Below the pieces are notes generated by a model. It did not search any database and was not told the origin of the DNA. It saw only the letters and a program-made list of their open reading frames with translations. A program made the translations under genes and the position numbers. Shown piece after piece: positions 52,514-60,806 of a stretch of 64,000 bases of DNA. The stretch comes from Bacillota bacterium. GTDB lineage: Bacteria; Bacillota; Clostridia; DSM-8532. Positions within the stretch are counted from its first letter, which is position 1. Each line of letters starts with the position of its first letter. The DNA is taken from positions 124,001-188,000 of the forward strand of contig JAEZLR010000006.1 in NCBI GenBank assembly GCA_023415205.1. Direction: 5' to 3'.

Positions 52514-53296
52514 ATGATAAAAAGAAAGCGACGTGCAAAAAGAAGACTCAAGGTGATGCTATTTATTGTAGGATTAGCATTAATCCTATTGGTTCTTCTC
52601 TATGCGCCCATATTTAACATCACTGCTATTGATGTTACTGGAGTCACGCGCTACGAGCCCGAACAGATAAGGCAGATATCCGGCCTCGTGCTGGGAGAGA
52701 ATGGATTTAGAAAGCTGAAATTTACTCCTGAAGCTTTGGAGCTGAGACTTATAGATAGTGAAAAAAAGGTGGAGTCCCTTTCTTATATCAAGGATTGCAG
52801 GGTAAGCCTGGTTTTTCCCAATAAGGTTAAAATCGAGGTTTCAGAACGCCAACCTGTAGCGCACATCAGGCATCTGGACAGTTATCTTACCGTGGATGGT
52901 GAAGGATATGTTTTGGAGTCCAGTGCTCAAATGCCTAATGTAGGTCTTGCAGAATTTCGGGGAATTGAATTTACCAAATATACCCTGGGAGGGCAACTGG
53001 AGGCTTCGGACATTCAATTGATCAAAACCGGTGTAAACATCATGGAGGCTATTAAAACCTCTGACAGGAATACGGAATTCAAGCTCTATGATATCCTTGA
53101 CTGGATTGATATGGTTGATAGGAACAATGTCCTACTCTCTCTGGATAACAGGATCATTGTCCGATTCAACCCCGAGGACAAGCTTCAATATACCATTGAT
53201 TTTACCAAGGAGATTTTCTTTAAAAAGATCAATACCACCGCAACGGGTAGGCTGGAATTCTCAGGAGACCAAAGCCCGAGCTTCAGCCCACAATAA
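52514..53296 (+). CDS. ftsQ: Cell division protein FtsQ/DivIB
   Basis: A 261-residue bitopic protein with a short Arg/Lys-rich cytoplasmic tail, a membrane helix (about 16-38), a POTRA domain (FNITAIDVTGVTRYEPEQI onward) and the FtsQ beta-domain (VEISERQPVAHI, YLTVDGEGYVLE). It acts in the septal FtsQLB-type complex. ATG 52514 has TTGGAG 7 bases upstream. A TTG at 52502 is in frame but includes that site. Confidence 0.92.
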   Translation: MIKRKRRAKRRLKVMLFIVGLALILLVLLYAPIFNITAIDVTGVTRYEPEQIRQISGLVLGENGFRKLKFTPEALELRLIDSEKKVESLSYIKDCRVSLVFPNKVKIEVSERQPVAHIRHLDSYLTVDGEGYVLESSAQMPNVGLAEFRGIEFTKYTLGGQLEASDIQLIKTGVNIMEAIKTSDRNTEFKLYDILDWIDMVDRNNVLLSLDNRIIVRFNPEDKLQYTIDFTKEIFFKKINTTATGRLEFSGDQSPSFSPQ

Positions 53297-53321
53297 AACC
53301 CGAAAGCACGAGGAGGCACCC

Positions 53322-53660
53322 ATGATACCTTTATTAGGACTTATCGCCGGATTAATCATCGGTATTTTTGTTCCCTTTCATATTCCACAGGCTTATTCCA
53401 ATTATGCCGCCGTTGCCATACTGGCGGCCCTGGATTCGGTTCTGGGCGGATTATCCGCATCACTGGAAGGTAAATTTAATATCAAGGTATTTTTAACAGG
53501 CTTTTTCTCCAATTCACTGTTGGCAGCCCTTCTGGCCTACATTGGGGACAAGCTGGGCATTCAGATTCATCTGGCTGCTATCTTTGCCTTTGGTAACCGG
53601 ATTTTCCTAAATTTCGGCAATATCAGGCGCAAACTGATCAAGGCAAATGATATCAAGTAA
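53322..53660 (+). CDS. sbp: Small basic protein Sbp (DUF1290)
   Basis: A 112-residue membrane protein with three or four hydrophobic helices and a basic C-terminus (GNIRRKLIKANDIK), matching the DUF1290 family encoded between ftsQ and ftsZ in many Firmicutes and some Actinobacteria. Its function is not well defined; it is linked to division by position. The true start is ATG 53322, with AGGAGG 5-6 bases upstream, although the open frame extends back over the end of ftsQ. Confidence 0.9.
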   Translation: MIPLLGLIAGLIIGIFVPFHIPQAYSNYAAVAILAALDSVLGGLSASLEGKFNIKVFLTGFFSNSLLAALLAYIGDKLGIQIHLAAIFAFGNRIFLNFGNIRRKLIKANDIK

Positions 53661-53746
53661 CACTATATGTGTGGTTGAAATGTAAAATATACCTCATAAA
53701 ACCTCAATATATTGAAATAGCTTGAGCGTATTTTTCAAATAAGTGA

Positions 53747-53774
53747 TTGCTTTTGTTTATGTTTGTTATATAAT
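53747..53774 (+). promoter_or_regulatory. Probable ftsZ promoter
   Basis: TTGCTT (53747-53752), a 16-base spacer and TATAAT (53769-53774), in an AT-rich gap of about 180 bases before ftsZ. Confidence 0.55.
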
Positions 53775-53839
53775 AATGATGATAGGTTTGTTCTATGCTT
53801 TGATGATTACGTAGGATGACTCATAAGGAGGATACAAAA

Positions 53840-54943
53840 GTGTTGGAGTTTGACATTGATATGGATAGCTTCGCCCGCATTAAGGTCATTGGTGTAGGCG
53901 GTGGCGGAAATAATGCCGTAAACCGAATGATTGCTGCAGGTCTTCGTGGTGTTGAGTTCATTTCTGTTAATACTGATAAACAAGCTCTTTTTCTTTCACA
54001 AGCCAATACTAAAATTCAAATAGGGGATAAGCTCACCAAGGGTCTTGGGGCGGGAGCCAATCCTGAGATCGGTGAAAAGGCTGCCAATGAGAGCCGTGAC
54101 GAAATTGCCATGGCCATTAAGGACGCCGATATGGTTTTTGTAACCGCAGGCATGGGAGGCGGTACAGGAACCGGAGCTGCTCCTGTTATTGCACAGATCG
54201 CCAAAGAAATGGGTATTCTCACAGTGGGTGTTGTGACAAAGCCCTTCTTATTTGAAGGGAAGAAGCGTATGCTGCATGCTGAGGGAGGGGTTGAAGCCCT
54301 CAAGAGCGTAGTTGATACACTGGTGACCATCCCCAATGACAGGCTTCTCCAGCTCGCCGATAAAAAAATGCCCTTGGTAAAGGCCTTCAATCTGGCAGAT
54401 GACATACTCAGGCAGGGTGTTCAGGGTATTTCAGATCTGATTGCTGTTCCCGGCCTTATTAACTTGGACTTTGCCGACGTGAAAACCATTATGCTGGATA
54501 CCGGTCTTGCCCATATGGGTATTGGTCGAGGAACTGGGGAGAACAAGGCTGAGGAAGCCGCTAAGCAGGCCATTTCCAGTCCGCTTCTTGAAACCTCCAT
54601 TGAAGGTGCCAGAGGTGTCCTTCTGAACATTACCGGCGGAGCTGATCTGGGTTTACAGGAGGTCAATTTGGCCGCCGAGCTCATTCAGGCCTCAGCCGAT
54701 CCTGAAGCCAACATTATCTTTGGTGCTGTTATTGATGACAATCTTAAGGATGAGTTAATTATAACCGTTATAGCCACAGGATTTGACAAGGTGGCCGATC
54801 TCAAACGGCCCGGGCATATCTTTGACATAAACAGCAAGAAGGCCGCTGTGGTTACCGAGCCCGCTAAGAAGCCTGTACTGGCAGAAGAGGATTCCGAGGG
54901 GCCCGAAATTCCGACCTTCCTTAAGCGCAAAGGCTTCAGATAA
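53840..54943 (+). CDS. ftsZ: Cell division GTPase FtsZ
   Basis: A 367-residue tubulin homolog that polymerises into the Z ring. The N-terminal VIGVGGGGNNAVNRMI, the GTP signature MGGGTGTGAAP and the C-terminal peptide IPTFLKRKGFR, which binds membrane tethers, are intact. GTG 53840 is chosen: AAGGAGG lies 8 bases upstream and it gives the usual N-terminus LEFDIDM. An ATG at 53816 would put the ribosome binding site inside the gene. The C-terminal linker is short (about 35 residues). No spoIIGA-sigE-sigG genes follow. Confidence 0.97.
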   Translation: MLEFDIDMDSFARIKVIGVGGGGNNAVNRMIAAGLRGVEFISVNTDKQALFLSQANTKIQIGDKLTKGLGAGANPEIGEKAANESRDEIAMAIKDADMVFVTAGMGGGTGTGAAPVIAQIAKEMGILTVGVVTKPFLFEGKKRMLHAEGGVEALKSVVDTLVTIPNDRLLQLADKKMPLVKAFNLADDILRQGVQGISDLIAVPGLINLDFADVKTIMLDTGLAHMGIGRGTGENKAEEAAKQAISSPLLETSIEGARGVLLNITGGADLGLQEVNLAAELIQASADPEANIIFGAVIDDNLKDELIITVIATGFDKVADLKRPGHIFDINSKKAAVVTEPAKKPVLAEEDSEGPEIPTFLKRKGFR

Positions 54944-54952
54944 CCGGACTGG

Positions 54953-54982
54953 TTGACAAGAAGATGATTCTGATTGTAAAAT
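54953..54982 (+). promoter_or_regulatory. Promoter of tRNA-Thr
   Basis: TTGACA (54953-54958), an 18-base spacer and TAAAAT (54977-54982). The leader before the tRNA contains an imperfect inverted repeat, GGGACATTCCGC (54992-55003) with GCGGTATGTCCC (55023-55034). Confidence 0.7.
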
Positions 54983-55060
54983 AGTAATTCGGGGACATTC
55001 CGCGGCATGAATGTCATGGCTGGCGGTATGTCCCTGTTTGACTTATAAGCTTGAAGATTT

Positions 55061-55136
55061 GCCACCATGGCTCAGATGGTAGAGCAGCGCATTCGTAATG
55101 CGCGGGTCAAGGGTTCAAGTCCCTTTGGTGGCTCCA
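55061..55136 (+). tRNA. tRNA-Thr (CGT)
   Basis: A complete cloverleaf with acceptor stem GCCACCA/TGGTGGC, anticodon loop TTCGTAA (anticodon CGT, reading ACG) and encoded CCA. It lies between the dcw cluster and the polysaccharide locus. No partial duplicate of its 3' end is seen downstream within the window. Confidence 0.97.
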
Positions 55137-55140
55137 ATTT

Positions 55141-55176
55141 AAAAAACCGCAATCCGTTGGGATTTGCGGTTTTTTA
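55141..55176 (+). terminator. Terminator of tRNA-Thr
   Basis: AAAAAACCGCAA and TTTGCGGTTTTTT pair around a short loop and end in Ts, five bases after the tRNA. Confidence 0.88.
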
Positions 55177-55490
55177 CTTAATTTTAACAAAATATGAATT
55201 TAAAGATATCAGAAGAAAAACATTACTATTTCCTTTATTTCCCTCCAGCTTTGCCTATAATACAGATCAATAGGCGGTTTTAACAAATCAAAAAACTAGC
55301 AATAATGATAATGTACAAATAAATTATGAAAAAATAGTAAATATTTTTACTAAAATAGGTAATACTTAATATAGAAAAATAAACCAAACTTTAGTATAAT
55401 ATGTAACACGCGTCCATGACAGCACTTAATATGCTTCTTTCAGATACAGCAGAAAAACCATATTTAAGTCTCTGAAAAGAAGGTGAACCT
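55177..55490 (+). other. AT-rich intergenic region upstream of the polysaccharide locus
   Basis: About 310 bases without a gene. A TATAAT at 55394-55399 is a possible -10 box for the glycosyltransferase gene, with no clear -35. AAGGTGAAC precedes the ATG at 55491. I see no clear terminator or repeat. Confidence 0.5.
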
Positions 55491-56885
55491 ATGCATAAGC
55501 ATAATAGACTGGCTTTCTTGAACGTTGATCAAATCATACTTGATGTGATAACCATTTTACTGACTTATATTTTTTCATATATTTTCGCTGGCGAGCTTAC
55601 TTACCTTTTTCCCATTGAAAGATACGGATGGCTTCTTCTCATATTCACACCGCTATGGGTTTTGACCATGTATGTTTGCCGCATGTATCATGAAACGACC
55701 TTCATGTATTATGACCGGGTGATTAAGTCGGTAGCCAAGTCTTCGGTATTCTCCGCACTTCTCATTACCGCCATGATGTTCTCCATTAAGGAAACCATGC
55801 TGAGTAGACTGTTTTTTGGCATCTTCACGATAACTACCATTGTTCTGGTGGTTTTCCAGCGGCTTGTGTATTCCTATATGTTTAAGCGAAAGAGAGGCTC
55901 TAACGGTAATAATGTTTTGGTTATCGGTACCAAGGAGCTTTATGAACGCTTTAACTATTATGTCAAGAAAACCTCCATTAATATGAACATCATTGGCTTT
56001 ATAGGTATGAATGAGCAGTGCGTTATCGATGCTCAGGCCAATCTTGTACAGGATGAAGAGCTAAGAACCTTCCTACGCCAGAATATTGTGGATGAAGTTA
56101 TCTTCGCACTTCCTCGGGACAATGTTTGCAAGCTGGAAAGGTATGTCCACTTCTTTGAGGAAATGGGTATAACGGTGAGAATGCTTCTGGATCTTTATGA
56201 CCTCAAGGTAGCCAAGATTCATGTAAGTGCTGTAGGTACCATACCCATGATAACCTTCCATACCACCACCTTGAATGAACCTCAGCTCTGGGTGAAGCGC
56301 ATCATTGATGTTATGGGTTCCCTGATAGGCTTATTCTTTACGTGCATCCTAGGGCCTTTTATTGCCCTGGCCATCAGGTTGGAATCTAAAGGTCCCGTTA
56401 TATTTTCCCAAAGCCGGGTAGGGTTGAGGGGAAGAGTGTTTAAATGCTATAAATTCCGCTCCATGTACATTGATGCAGAAGATCGAAAAAAAGAGCTCGA
56501 GAAGTTCAACCAGGTAAAAGACGGTCTAATGTTTAAGGTAAAGGATGATCCCCGAATTACAAAAGTCGGTAAGTTTTTGAGAAAAACCAGCTTGGATGAG
56601 CTGCCACAGTTCTTTAACGTATTTCGCGGGGATATGAGCCTGGTGGGCACGCGCCCACCCACACTGGATGAAGTCAACAAATACGAAAACAACCATAAAA
56701 GAAGGATCAGTATCAAGCCGGGTATCACCGGTATGTGGCAGATTAATGGCAGAAGTGCTGTTAACGATTTTGATGAGGTGGTCAGGTTGGATACCGAGTA
56801 TATTGATAACTGGTCAATCTGGCTGGATATCAAAATCCTATTAAAGACACTCTTTGTTGTCTTCCAAAGAAAAGGTGCTTATTGA
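55491..56885 (+). CDS. Polyprenyl glycosylphosphotransferase (priming sugar transferase)
   Basis: A 464-residue WcaJ/WbaP-type enzyme. Four membrane helices (about 12-135), a Rossmann-like CoA-binding-type domain (VLVIGTKELYERF, about 140-265) and a C-terminal sugar-transferase domain (from VKRIIDVMGSLIG) are seen. The domain has the conserved KFRSMYIDAE, RKTSLDELPQFFNVFRGDMSLVGTRP and KPGITGMWQINGR motifs. It transfers a sugar phosphate to undecaprenyl phosphate, starting exopolysaccharide repeat units. It is the first gene of the locus, and its stop overlaps the LoaP-like gene by one base. Confidence 0.94.
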   Translation: MHKHNRLAFLNVDQIILDVITILLTYIFSYIFAGELTYLFPIERYGWLLLIFTPLWVLTMYVCRMYHETTFMYYDRVIKSVAKSSVFSALLITAMMFSIKETMLSRLFFGIFTITTIVLVVFQRLVYSYMFKRKRGSNGNNVLVIGTKELYERFNYYVKKTSINMNIIGFIGMNEQCVIDAQANLVQDEELRTFLRQNIVDEVIFALPRDNVCKLERYVHFFEEMGITVRMLLDLYDLKVAKIHVSAVGTIPMITFHTTTLNEPQLWVKRIIDVMGSLIGLFFTCILGPFIALAIRLESKGPVIFSQSRVGLRGRVFKCYKFRSMYIDAEDRKKELEKFNQVKDGLMFKVKDDPRITKVGKFLRKTSLDELPQFFNVFRGDMSLVGTRPPTLDEVNKYENNHKRRISIKPGITGMWQINGRSAVNDFDEVVRLDTEYIDNWSIWLDIKILLKTLFVVFQRKGAY

Positions 56886-57448
56886 TGGATTGGCGTGAAG
56901 AGCTCAAGCAAAGAATAGGGTGCAAAGAACGGAATGTCACTGAAAGATGGCAAGCCGTTTTTGTGTTGACAGGACATGAGGATAATATCAAGGAGAAAAT
57001 AGAATACGCCCTCCAGGATACCACAATAAAAGCCGTTGTCCCAAAACGATGCATCATGGAAAGGAAGGATGGCAGGTGGCATGAAAAGATCAAGCCCCTG
57101 TTTCCAGGTTACATATTGTTACAGGGAGCCATCGCTACCCCCGAGTACTACCTGCTTAAATCAGTTCCCGGCATCATAAGGTTTCTTAAGGATAACAAAG
57201 ACTTCTATACCATTTGTCCTGAAGAAATTGAAGTCATCAATCATCTGATGTGCAATGGGGACCTTATTGGTATTTCAACCGCTTATCAGCAGGATGATAA
57301 AATCATCATTGTGGAGGGCCCGCTTCTCGGCAAGGAGGGCCTGATAATTGCAGTTGACCAAAGAAAAGGCCGCGCCAGAGTAAAGCTCAGTCTTCTTGGT
57401 GATGAAAGAACAGTGGACTTAAGCCTCAGAGTTATCAAGACAGCTTGA
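56885..57448 (+). CDS. loaP: NusG paralog, LoaP-like antitermination factor
   Basis: A 187-residue protein with an N-terminal NGN domain (WQAVFVLTGHEDNIKEKI, VPKRCIMERKDGRWHEK, LFPGYILLQ) and a C-terminal KOW domain (VEGPLLGKEGLIIAVDQRKGRARV). The TG-E pattern, the VPKR-x3-ERK segment and the polysaccharide-cluster context match LoaP, the Firmicute NusG/RfaH-family protein known for processive antitermination of long antibiotic and polysaccharide operons. The ATG shares bases with the stop of the sugar transferase gene (TGATG). It probably acts on transcripts beginning in the structured leader that follows. Confidence 0.85.
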   Translation: MDWREELKQRIGCKERNVTERWQAVFVLTGHEDNIKEKIEYALQDTTIKAVVPKRCIMERKDGRWHEKIKPLFPGYILLQGAIATPEYYLLKSVPGIIRFLKDNKDFYTICPEEIEVINHLMCNGDLIGISTAYQQDDKIIIVEGPLLGKEGLIIAVDQRKGRARVKLSLLGDERTVDLSLRVIKTA

Positions 57449-57465
57449 TAAAATCAATTAATCAG

Positions 57466-57595
57466 CGCTCATTTACGGTGTTTCGGCCCGTAAAACCGAG
57501 CAATGAGGTCATAGGGGTAATCCTTGCATAGGAGTCACAAAGGGGCTCTTGCGGCGAAGCTTACCCAAATGGGTGCAAAGAGCGTGAGAAATGAG
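57466..57595 (+). ncRNA. Structured leader RNA downstream of loaP
   Basis: About 125 bases between loaP and the next gene can fold extensively. TTTACGG (57472-57478) pairs with CCGTAAA (57488-57494). GCTCTTGC (57545-57552) pairs with GCAAAGAGC (57575-57583) around an inner ACCC/GGGT hairpin. CTCATTT (57468-57474) can close the whole unit with AAATGAG (57589-57595), which contains the start codon of the next gene. The closing stem and the first hairpin compete for three bases. It could be a LoaP recognition element or an eps-associated (EAR-type) element. I could not match it to a named riboswitch. Confidence 0.55.
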
Positions 57596-58355
57596 TAAAC
57601 AATCGTATATAACCAAGGGGTATGTGGATATCCATGCCCACCTCCTGCCTGTTCAGGACGGGCCGGAAAGCCAGGAGGAGGCATTGAGCGCCCTCCGTTT
57701 AGCCTCTGACACCGGTATTGAGCATATGGTGCTGACGCCCCATTACTTTTCCAACGATAGGAGCTATAAAAAAGCCGTTGTTGAAAGGGCCTATGAGCGG
57801 CTCCGGCAGGAGGTAGAACGGGCGCAAATCCCCATAAAAATCTATCTGGGAAATGAGTTGAGCATTGATCAGAATGTCATAGCGTCTTTGAGGAATCAAC
57901 AGGCCATGACTCTGGCCGATTCCGAGTATGTCCTTGCAGAATACCCCTTTTATCAGGTTCCCTGTAACTATGGCAGTATTGTCTATGAGCTCATGAGCCA
58001 GGGTTACCGGCCCATCATTGCTCACCCGGAACGGAATGCGTTTATTCAGTCCGGATACGAGAGCCTTGTTGAGCTTAAAAGCTTGGGCTGCCTCATTCAG
58101 ATTAATGCAGCATCGCTTCTGGGGGATTACGGAGGTTTGGCAAAGAAGTACGCACAAAGAATTCTTGGGGAGGGTCTGGCAGACTTTATTGCCTCTGACG
58201 CCCATTCCTATGTACAAAGGCCTCCCGATGTTATCAGTCATTGTTTAAAGAAATTACATAAGCTTAGTGACGGGTATGTTGAAAGTCTTCTACGGATTAG
58301 GGCCCAAGAAACCATACTTTCGGAAAATAATAGACTAAGCCAGGAAATAGATTAG
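57591..58355 (+). CDS. PHP-type protein tyrosine phosphatase (CpsB/YwqE-like)
   Basis: A 254-residue metal-dependent phosphatase of the PHP fold, which dephosphorylates the tyrosine kinase controlling capsule or exopolysaccharide export. Metal-binding motifs are visible: DIHAHLLP, TPHYF, GNELSID, AHPERN and SDAHS. The ATG is poorly supplied with a ribosome binding site and lies within the potential closing stem of the upstream leader RNA. Its substrate is presumably the kinase whose gene starts at 63975. The peptide cassette separates the two. Confidence 0.9.
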   Translation: MSKQSYITKGYVDIHAHLLPVQDGPESQEEALSALRLASDTGIEHMVLTPHYFSNDRSYKKAVVERAYERLRQEVERAQIPIKIYLGNELSIDQNVIASLRNQQAMTLADSEYVLAEYPFYQVPCNYGSIVYELMSQGYRPIIAHPERNAFIQSGYESLVELKSLGCLIQINAASLLGDYGGLAKKYAQRILGEGLADFIASDAHSYVQRPPDVISHCLKKLHKLSDGYVESLLRIRAQETILSENNRLSQEID

Positions 58356-58377
58356 AATATTCAAGAGGAACCTTAAA

Positions 58378-58866
58378 ATGCAAAATATAAGCCAAGTGAA
58401 ATCAGATATTCTGTTTCCTTTCGTCATAGAATGCTTGAGCAACGGACAGAAAGCAAGAATAACGGTAACAGGAAACAGCATGAGTCCTTTCCTCAAAGAG
58501 ATCAGGGATTCAGTGGAGCTTGCCGGTACACAGTTTGATCACATCAAGAGAGGCGACATCGTCCTGATTAGAAGGCTTACGGGAGCTTATGTTCTGCATC
58601 GGGTTCTAAAGAAAAAGAAGGATTGTTTCTTTATGGTGGGAGACGCCCAGCAATGGATTGAAGGGCCACTTAAACCCGAACAGCTCATTGCAAAGGTCAC
58701 AAAGGTTTGGCGTAAGGGTAAGGAAATTGAATGTGAGAGCCTTCTATGGAAAATACCCGCGCTCCTTTGGTTGAGGCTCAGAGCCTATAGAGGCTTTATG
58801 TTCCGGTTCTATAGCTTTCTGAAGAAGATTAAACTAAGACTATCGAGAGGGGTTAAAGCTCAATGA
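58378..58866 (+). CDS. S26/S24-like peptidase with Ser/His dyad
   Basis: A 162-residue relative of signal peptidase. The catalytic Ser34 lies in TGNSMSPFL, and the second motif is YVLHRVLKK, where His74 stands in the place of the bacterial Lys, as in SipW/ER-type signal peptidases. MVGDAQQW matches the GD motif. There is no N-terminal membrane anchor; the C-terminal 40 residues are hydrophobic and basic. Such proteins recur next to PqqD, ABC exporter and HPr-kinase-like genes in clostridial peptide clusters. I infer a leader-processing role; activity is unproven. It overlaps the exporter gene by four bases. Confidence 0.75.
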   Translation: MQNISQVKSDILFPFVIECLSNGQKARITVTGNSMSPFLKEIRDSVELAGTQFDHIKRGDIVLIRRLTGAYVLHRVLKKKKDCFFMVGDAQQWIEGPLKPEQLIAKVTKVWRKGKEIECESLLWKIPALLWLRLRAYRGFMFRFYSFLKKIKLRLSRGVKAQ

Positions 58867-60518
58867 ATTATAGAAAGGTGATAAAGTGGCTTTATAGGCA
58901 ATCTCGGCCATTTATCCCCTCGATTGTGTTTATAATCCTGCTCGGTGCAGTATTATCCCTGATGGGTGTGGGTGCAGCACTAGCCTCTAAAAAAATGATC
59001 GATTATGCGGTGAGCAAGGATATTAAAAACGCTATAATCATTGCCGGGATTTTCTTTGCCATAGCTATTGGACAAATTTTTTTAAGAGCGTATTTGTCTA
59101 CAAAAGCCACCAAGACACAGGAGTACTTTTGTAACAAGTTAAGATCCACTTTATATGACAATGTAGTAAGGGCTAATTGGAATGAAGTTATAAACTATCA
59201 CAGCGATGATATGCTTACAAGGATGACCAGTGATATACAAGTCATAGCCGATGGCATGGTGAATGTCTTGCCTGGTATCATCACTTTGGGAATACAGCTT
59301 ACGTTTTCATTTGTCACATTGTTTTACTTTGATCGAGTGCTGGCTATATTAGCTGTTTTGATAGGTCCAATAACGATACTCTTTTATAAACTATTTAAGA
59401 AGAGACTGAAAGATTTACATTTAAGGATTCAGGAATCAGAATCTATTTATAGAGCCTATTTACATGAGTGTCTTCAGAATATTGGCATAGTAAAGGTATT
59501 CTCATTAGAAGAAAAAAGCAGCGACAAAGTTAGCGAACTGCAAAATGACAGAACCAAATGGGTATTAACAAGAAATCAATTGAATGTAAAAGCAAGTTCG
59601 ATTCTTTCCCTGGGATATAATACTGGCTATATGCTGTCTTTCGGATGGGGGGCCTTAAGGCTGGCTCAAAGCCGTATTAGTTTCGGTACATTAACTGCTT
59701 TTTTTCAATTGGTTAATCAAGTTCAAGCACCTTTTATATCCATAGCTAGGTCAATTCCTCAATTGATAGCGACCGAAGGCTCTGCGTTACGTCTTATAGA
59801 ATTGGAGAACTTGACTCGTGAGGAATGCTCTCAAAATACGATAGGGGTGGAGAAAGCGGGATTAATTCTACAGAATGTAGAATTTGAATATAAAGAAAAT
59901 AAGCCAATCATCATTGATGCAACAACAAACATTAAGCCCGGAGAAATTGTTTCAATTGTAGGGCCCTCTGGTGAAGGAAAAACCACAATTATCAGGTTAC
60001 TGTTATCGCTTTTAAATAAGCAAAAAGGGAATATTTTGGTGACTGACGGCAATAATCAATATACGATGGATGCATCTTTCAGAAAGATAATTTCTTATGT
60101 ACCTCAGGGGAATACCCTTTTTTCGGGAACAATACTGGAAAATATCAGAATGGGCCTTCCTGGTGCGACAATAGAAGAGGTTAATCAAGCGCTGAAGGAT
60201 GCCAGTGCCTATGAGTTTGTTTACGATTTAAAAGATAATCTCCATACGGTCATCGGTGAGCGGGGTCTTGGCTTATCAGAAGGGCAGGCACAGAGATTGG
60301 CTATCGCGAGAGCATTGTTGAGAAAGGTACCTATACTGATTTTTGATGAAGCCACATCGGCGCTGGACGAAATCACTGAAATGAATGTTTTAAATGCCAT
60401 CAAAAATAGGCCAACCAAACCTACATGTATATTTATCACGCATCGACCGGGCGTTTATGCTTTAAGTGACAGGGTATTAAGACTTGAAAATGGCTTGCTT
60501 AAGGAAGCTGCCAGTTAA
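58863..60518 (+). CDS. ABC transporter, fused permease and ATPase
   Basis: A 551-residue half-transporter. Six membrane helices (about 20-300) form a type IV exporter domain and are followed by the ATPase with Walker A (GPSGEGKTT), the signature LSEGQAQRLAIARA, Walker B (ILIFDEATSAL) and the switch His (ITHRPG). There is no N-terminal C39 peptidase domain, so it cannot cleave a double-Gly leader itself. Its place between the S26-like peptidase and the PqqD gene points to export of the modified peptide. It reads more AT-rich than the polysaccharide genes on either side, suggesting later arrival of the cassette. Confidence 0.92.
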   Translation: MNYRKVIKWLYRQSRPFIPSIVFIILLGAVLSLMGVGAALASKKMIDYAVSKDIKNAIIIAGIFFAIAIGQIFLRAYLSTKATKTQEYFCNKLRSTLYDNVVRANWNEVINYHSDDMLTRMTSDIQVIADGMVNVLPGIITLGIQLTFSFVTLFYFDRVLAILAVLIGPITILFYKLFKKRLKDLHLRIQESESIYRAYLHECLQNIGIVKVFSLEEKSSDKVSELQNDRTKWVLTRNQLNVKASSILSLGYNTGYMLSFGWGALRLAQSRISFGTLTAFFQLVNQVQAPFISIARSIPQLIATEGSALRLIELENLTREECSQNTIGVEKAGLILQNVEFEYKENKPIIIDATTNIKPGEIVSIVGPSGEGKTTIIRLLLSLLNKQKGNILVTDGNNQYTMDASFRKIISYVPQGNTLFSGTILENIRMGLPGATIEEVNQALKDASAYEFVYDLKDNLHTVIGERGLGLSEGQAQRLAIARALLRKVPILIFDEATSALDEITEMNVLNAIKNRPTKPTCIFITHRPGVYALSDRVLRLENGLLKEAAS

Positions 60519-60539
60519 GTGGTCATAGAGGAGGTAAAA

Positions 60540-60806
60540 ATGAAAGTTAAAGAGGGGTTTATGTTAAGGGAAATCGCAGGGTCGTGGGTGGTTGTTCCAC
60601 TTGGAGCTCGGGTTGTGGAGTTCAACGGGCTTATTTCCTTGACAGAAACAAGTGCATTTATCTGGAGGCTTTTGGAGCAAGGTCATTCTACGGACGAAAT
60701 CCTAAAAAGAGTTTTGTCAGAGTATGATATTGATGAAGAAACTGCTCGAAAAGATATGGATGAGTTTATTAATTGTGGGATAGAAAAAGGGTTGTTTATC
60801 GCATGA
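60540..60806 (+). CDS. PqqD-family peptide recognition protein
   Basis: An 88-residue protein of the PqqD/RRE fold: a three-stranded N-terminal sheet (MLREIAGSWVVVPLG) and a winged-helix part (TSAFIWRLLEQGHSTDEIL, then EYDIDEETARKDMDEFI). Such proteins bind the leader of a precursor peptide and present it to a modifying enzyme. ATG 60540 is preceded by GAGGAGG. It overlaps the radical SAM gene by four bases (ATGA), matching the usual coupling of recognition element and radical SAM enzyme. Confidence 0.9.
   Translation: MKVKEGFMLREIAGSWVVVPLGARVVEFNGLISLTETSAFIWRLLEQGHSTDEILKRVLSEYDIDEETARKDMDEFINCGIEKGLFIA

Noticed and set aside
57466..57595. c-di-GMP riboswitch in the polysaccharide leader
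   Set aside because: Attractive because of the GGDEF/EAL genes in the window, but the conserved class I core sequences are not present and I could not place a class II fold.
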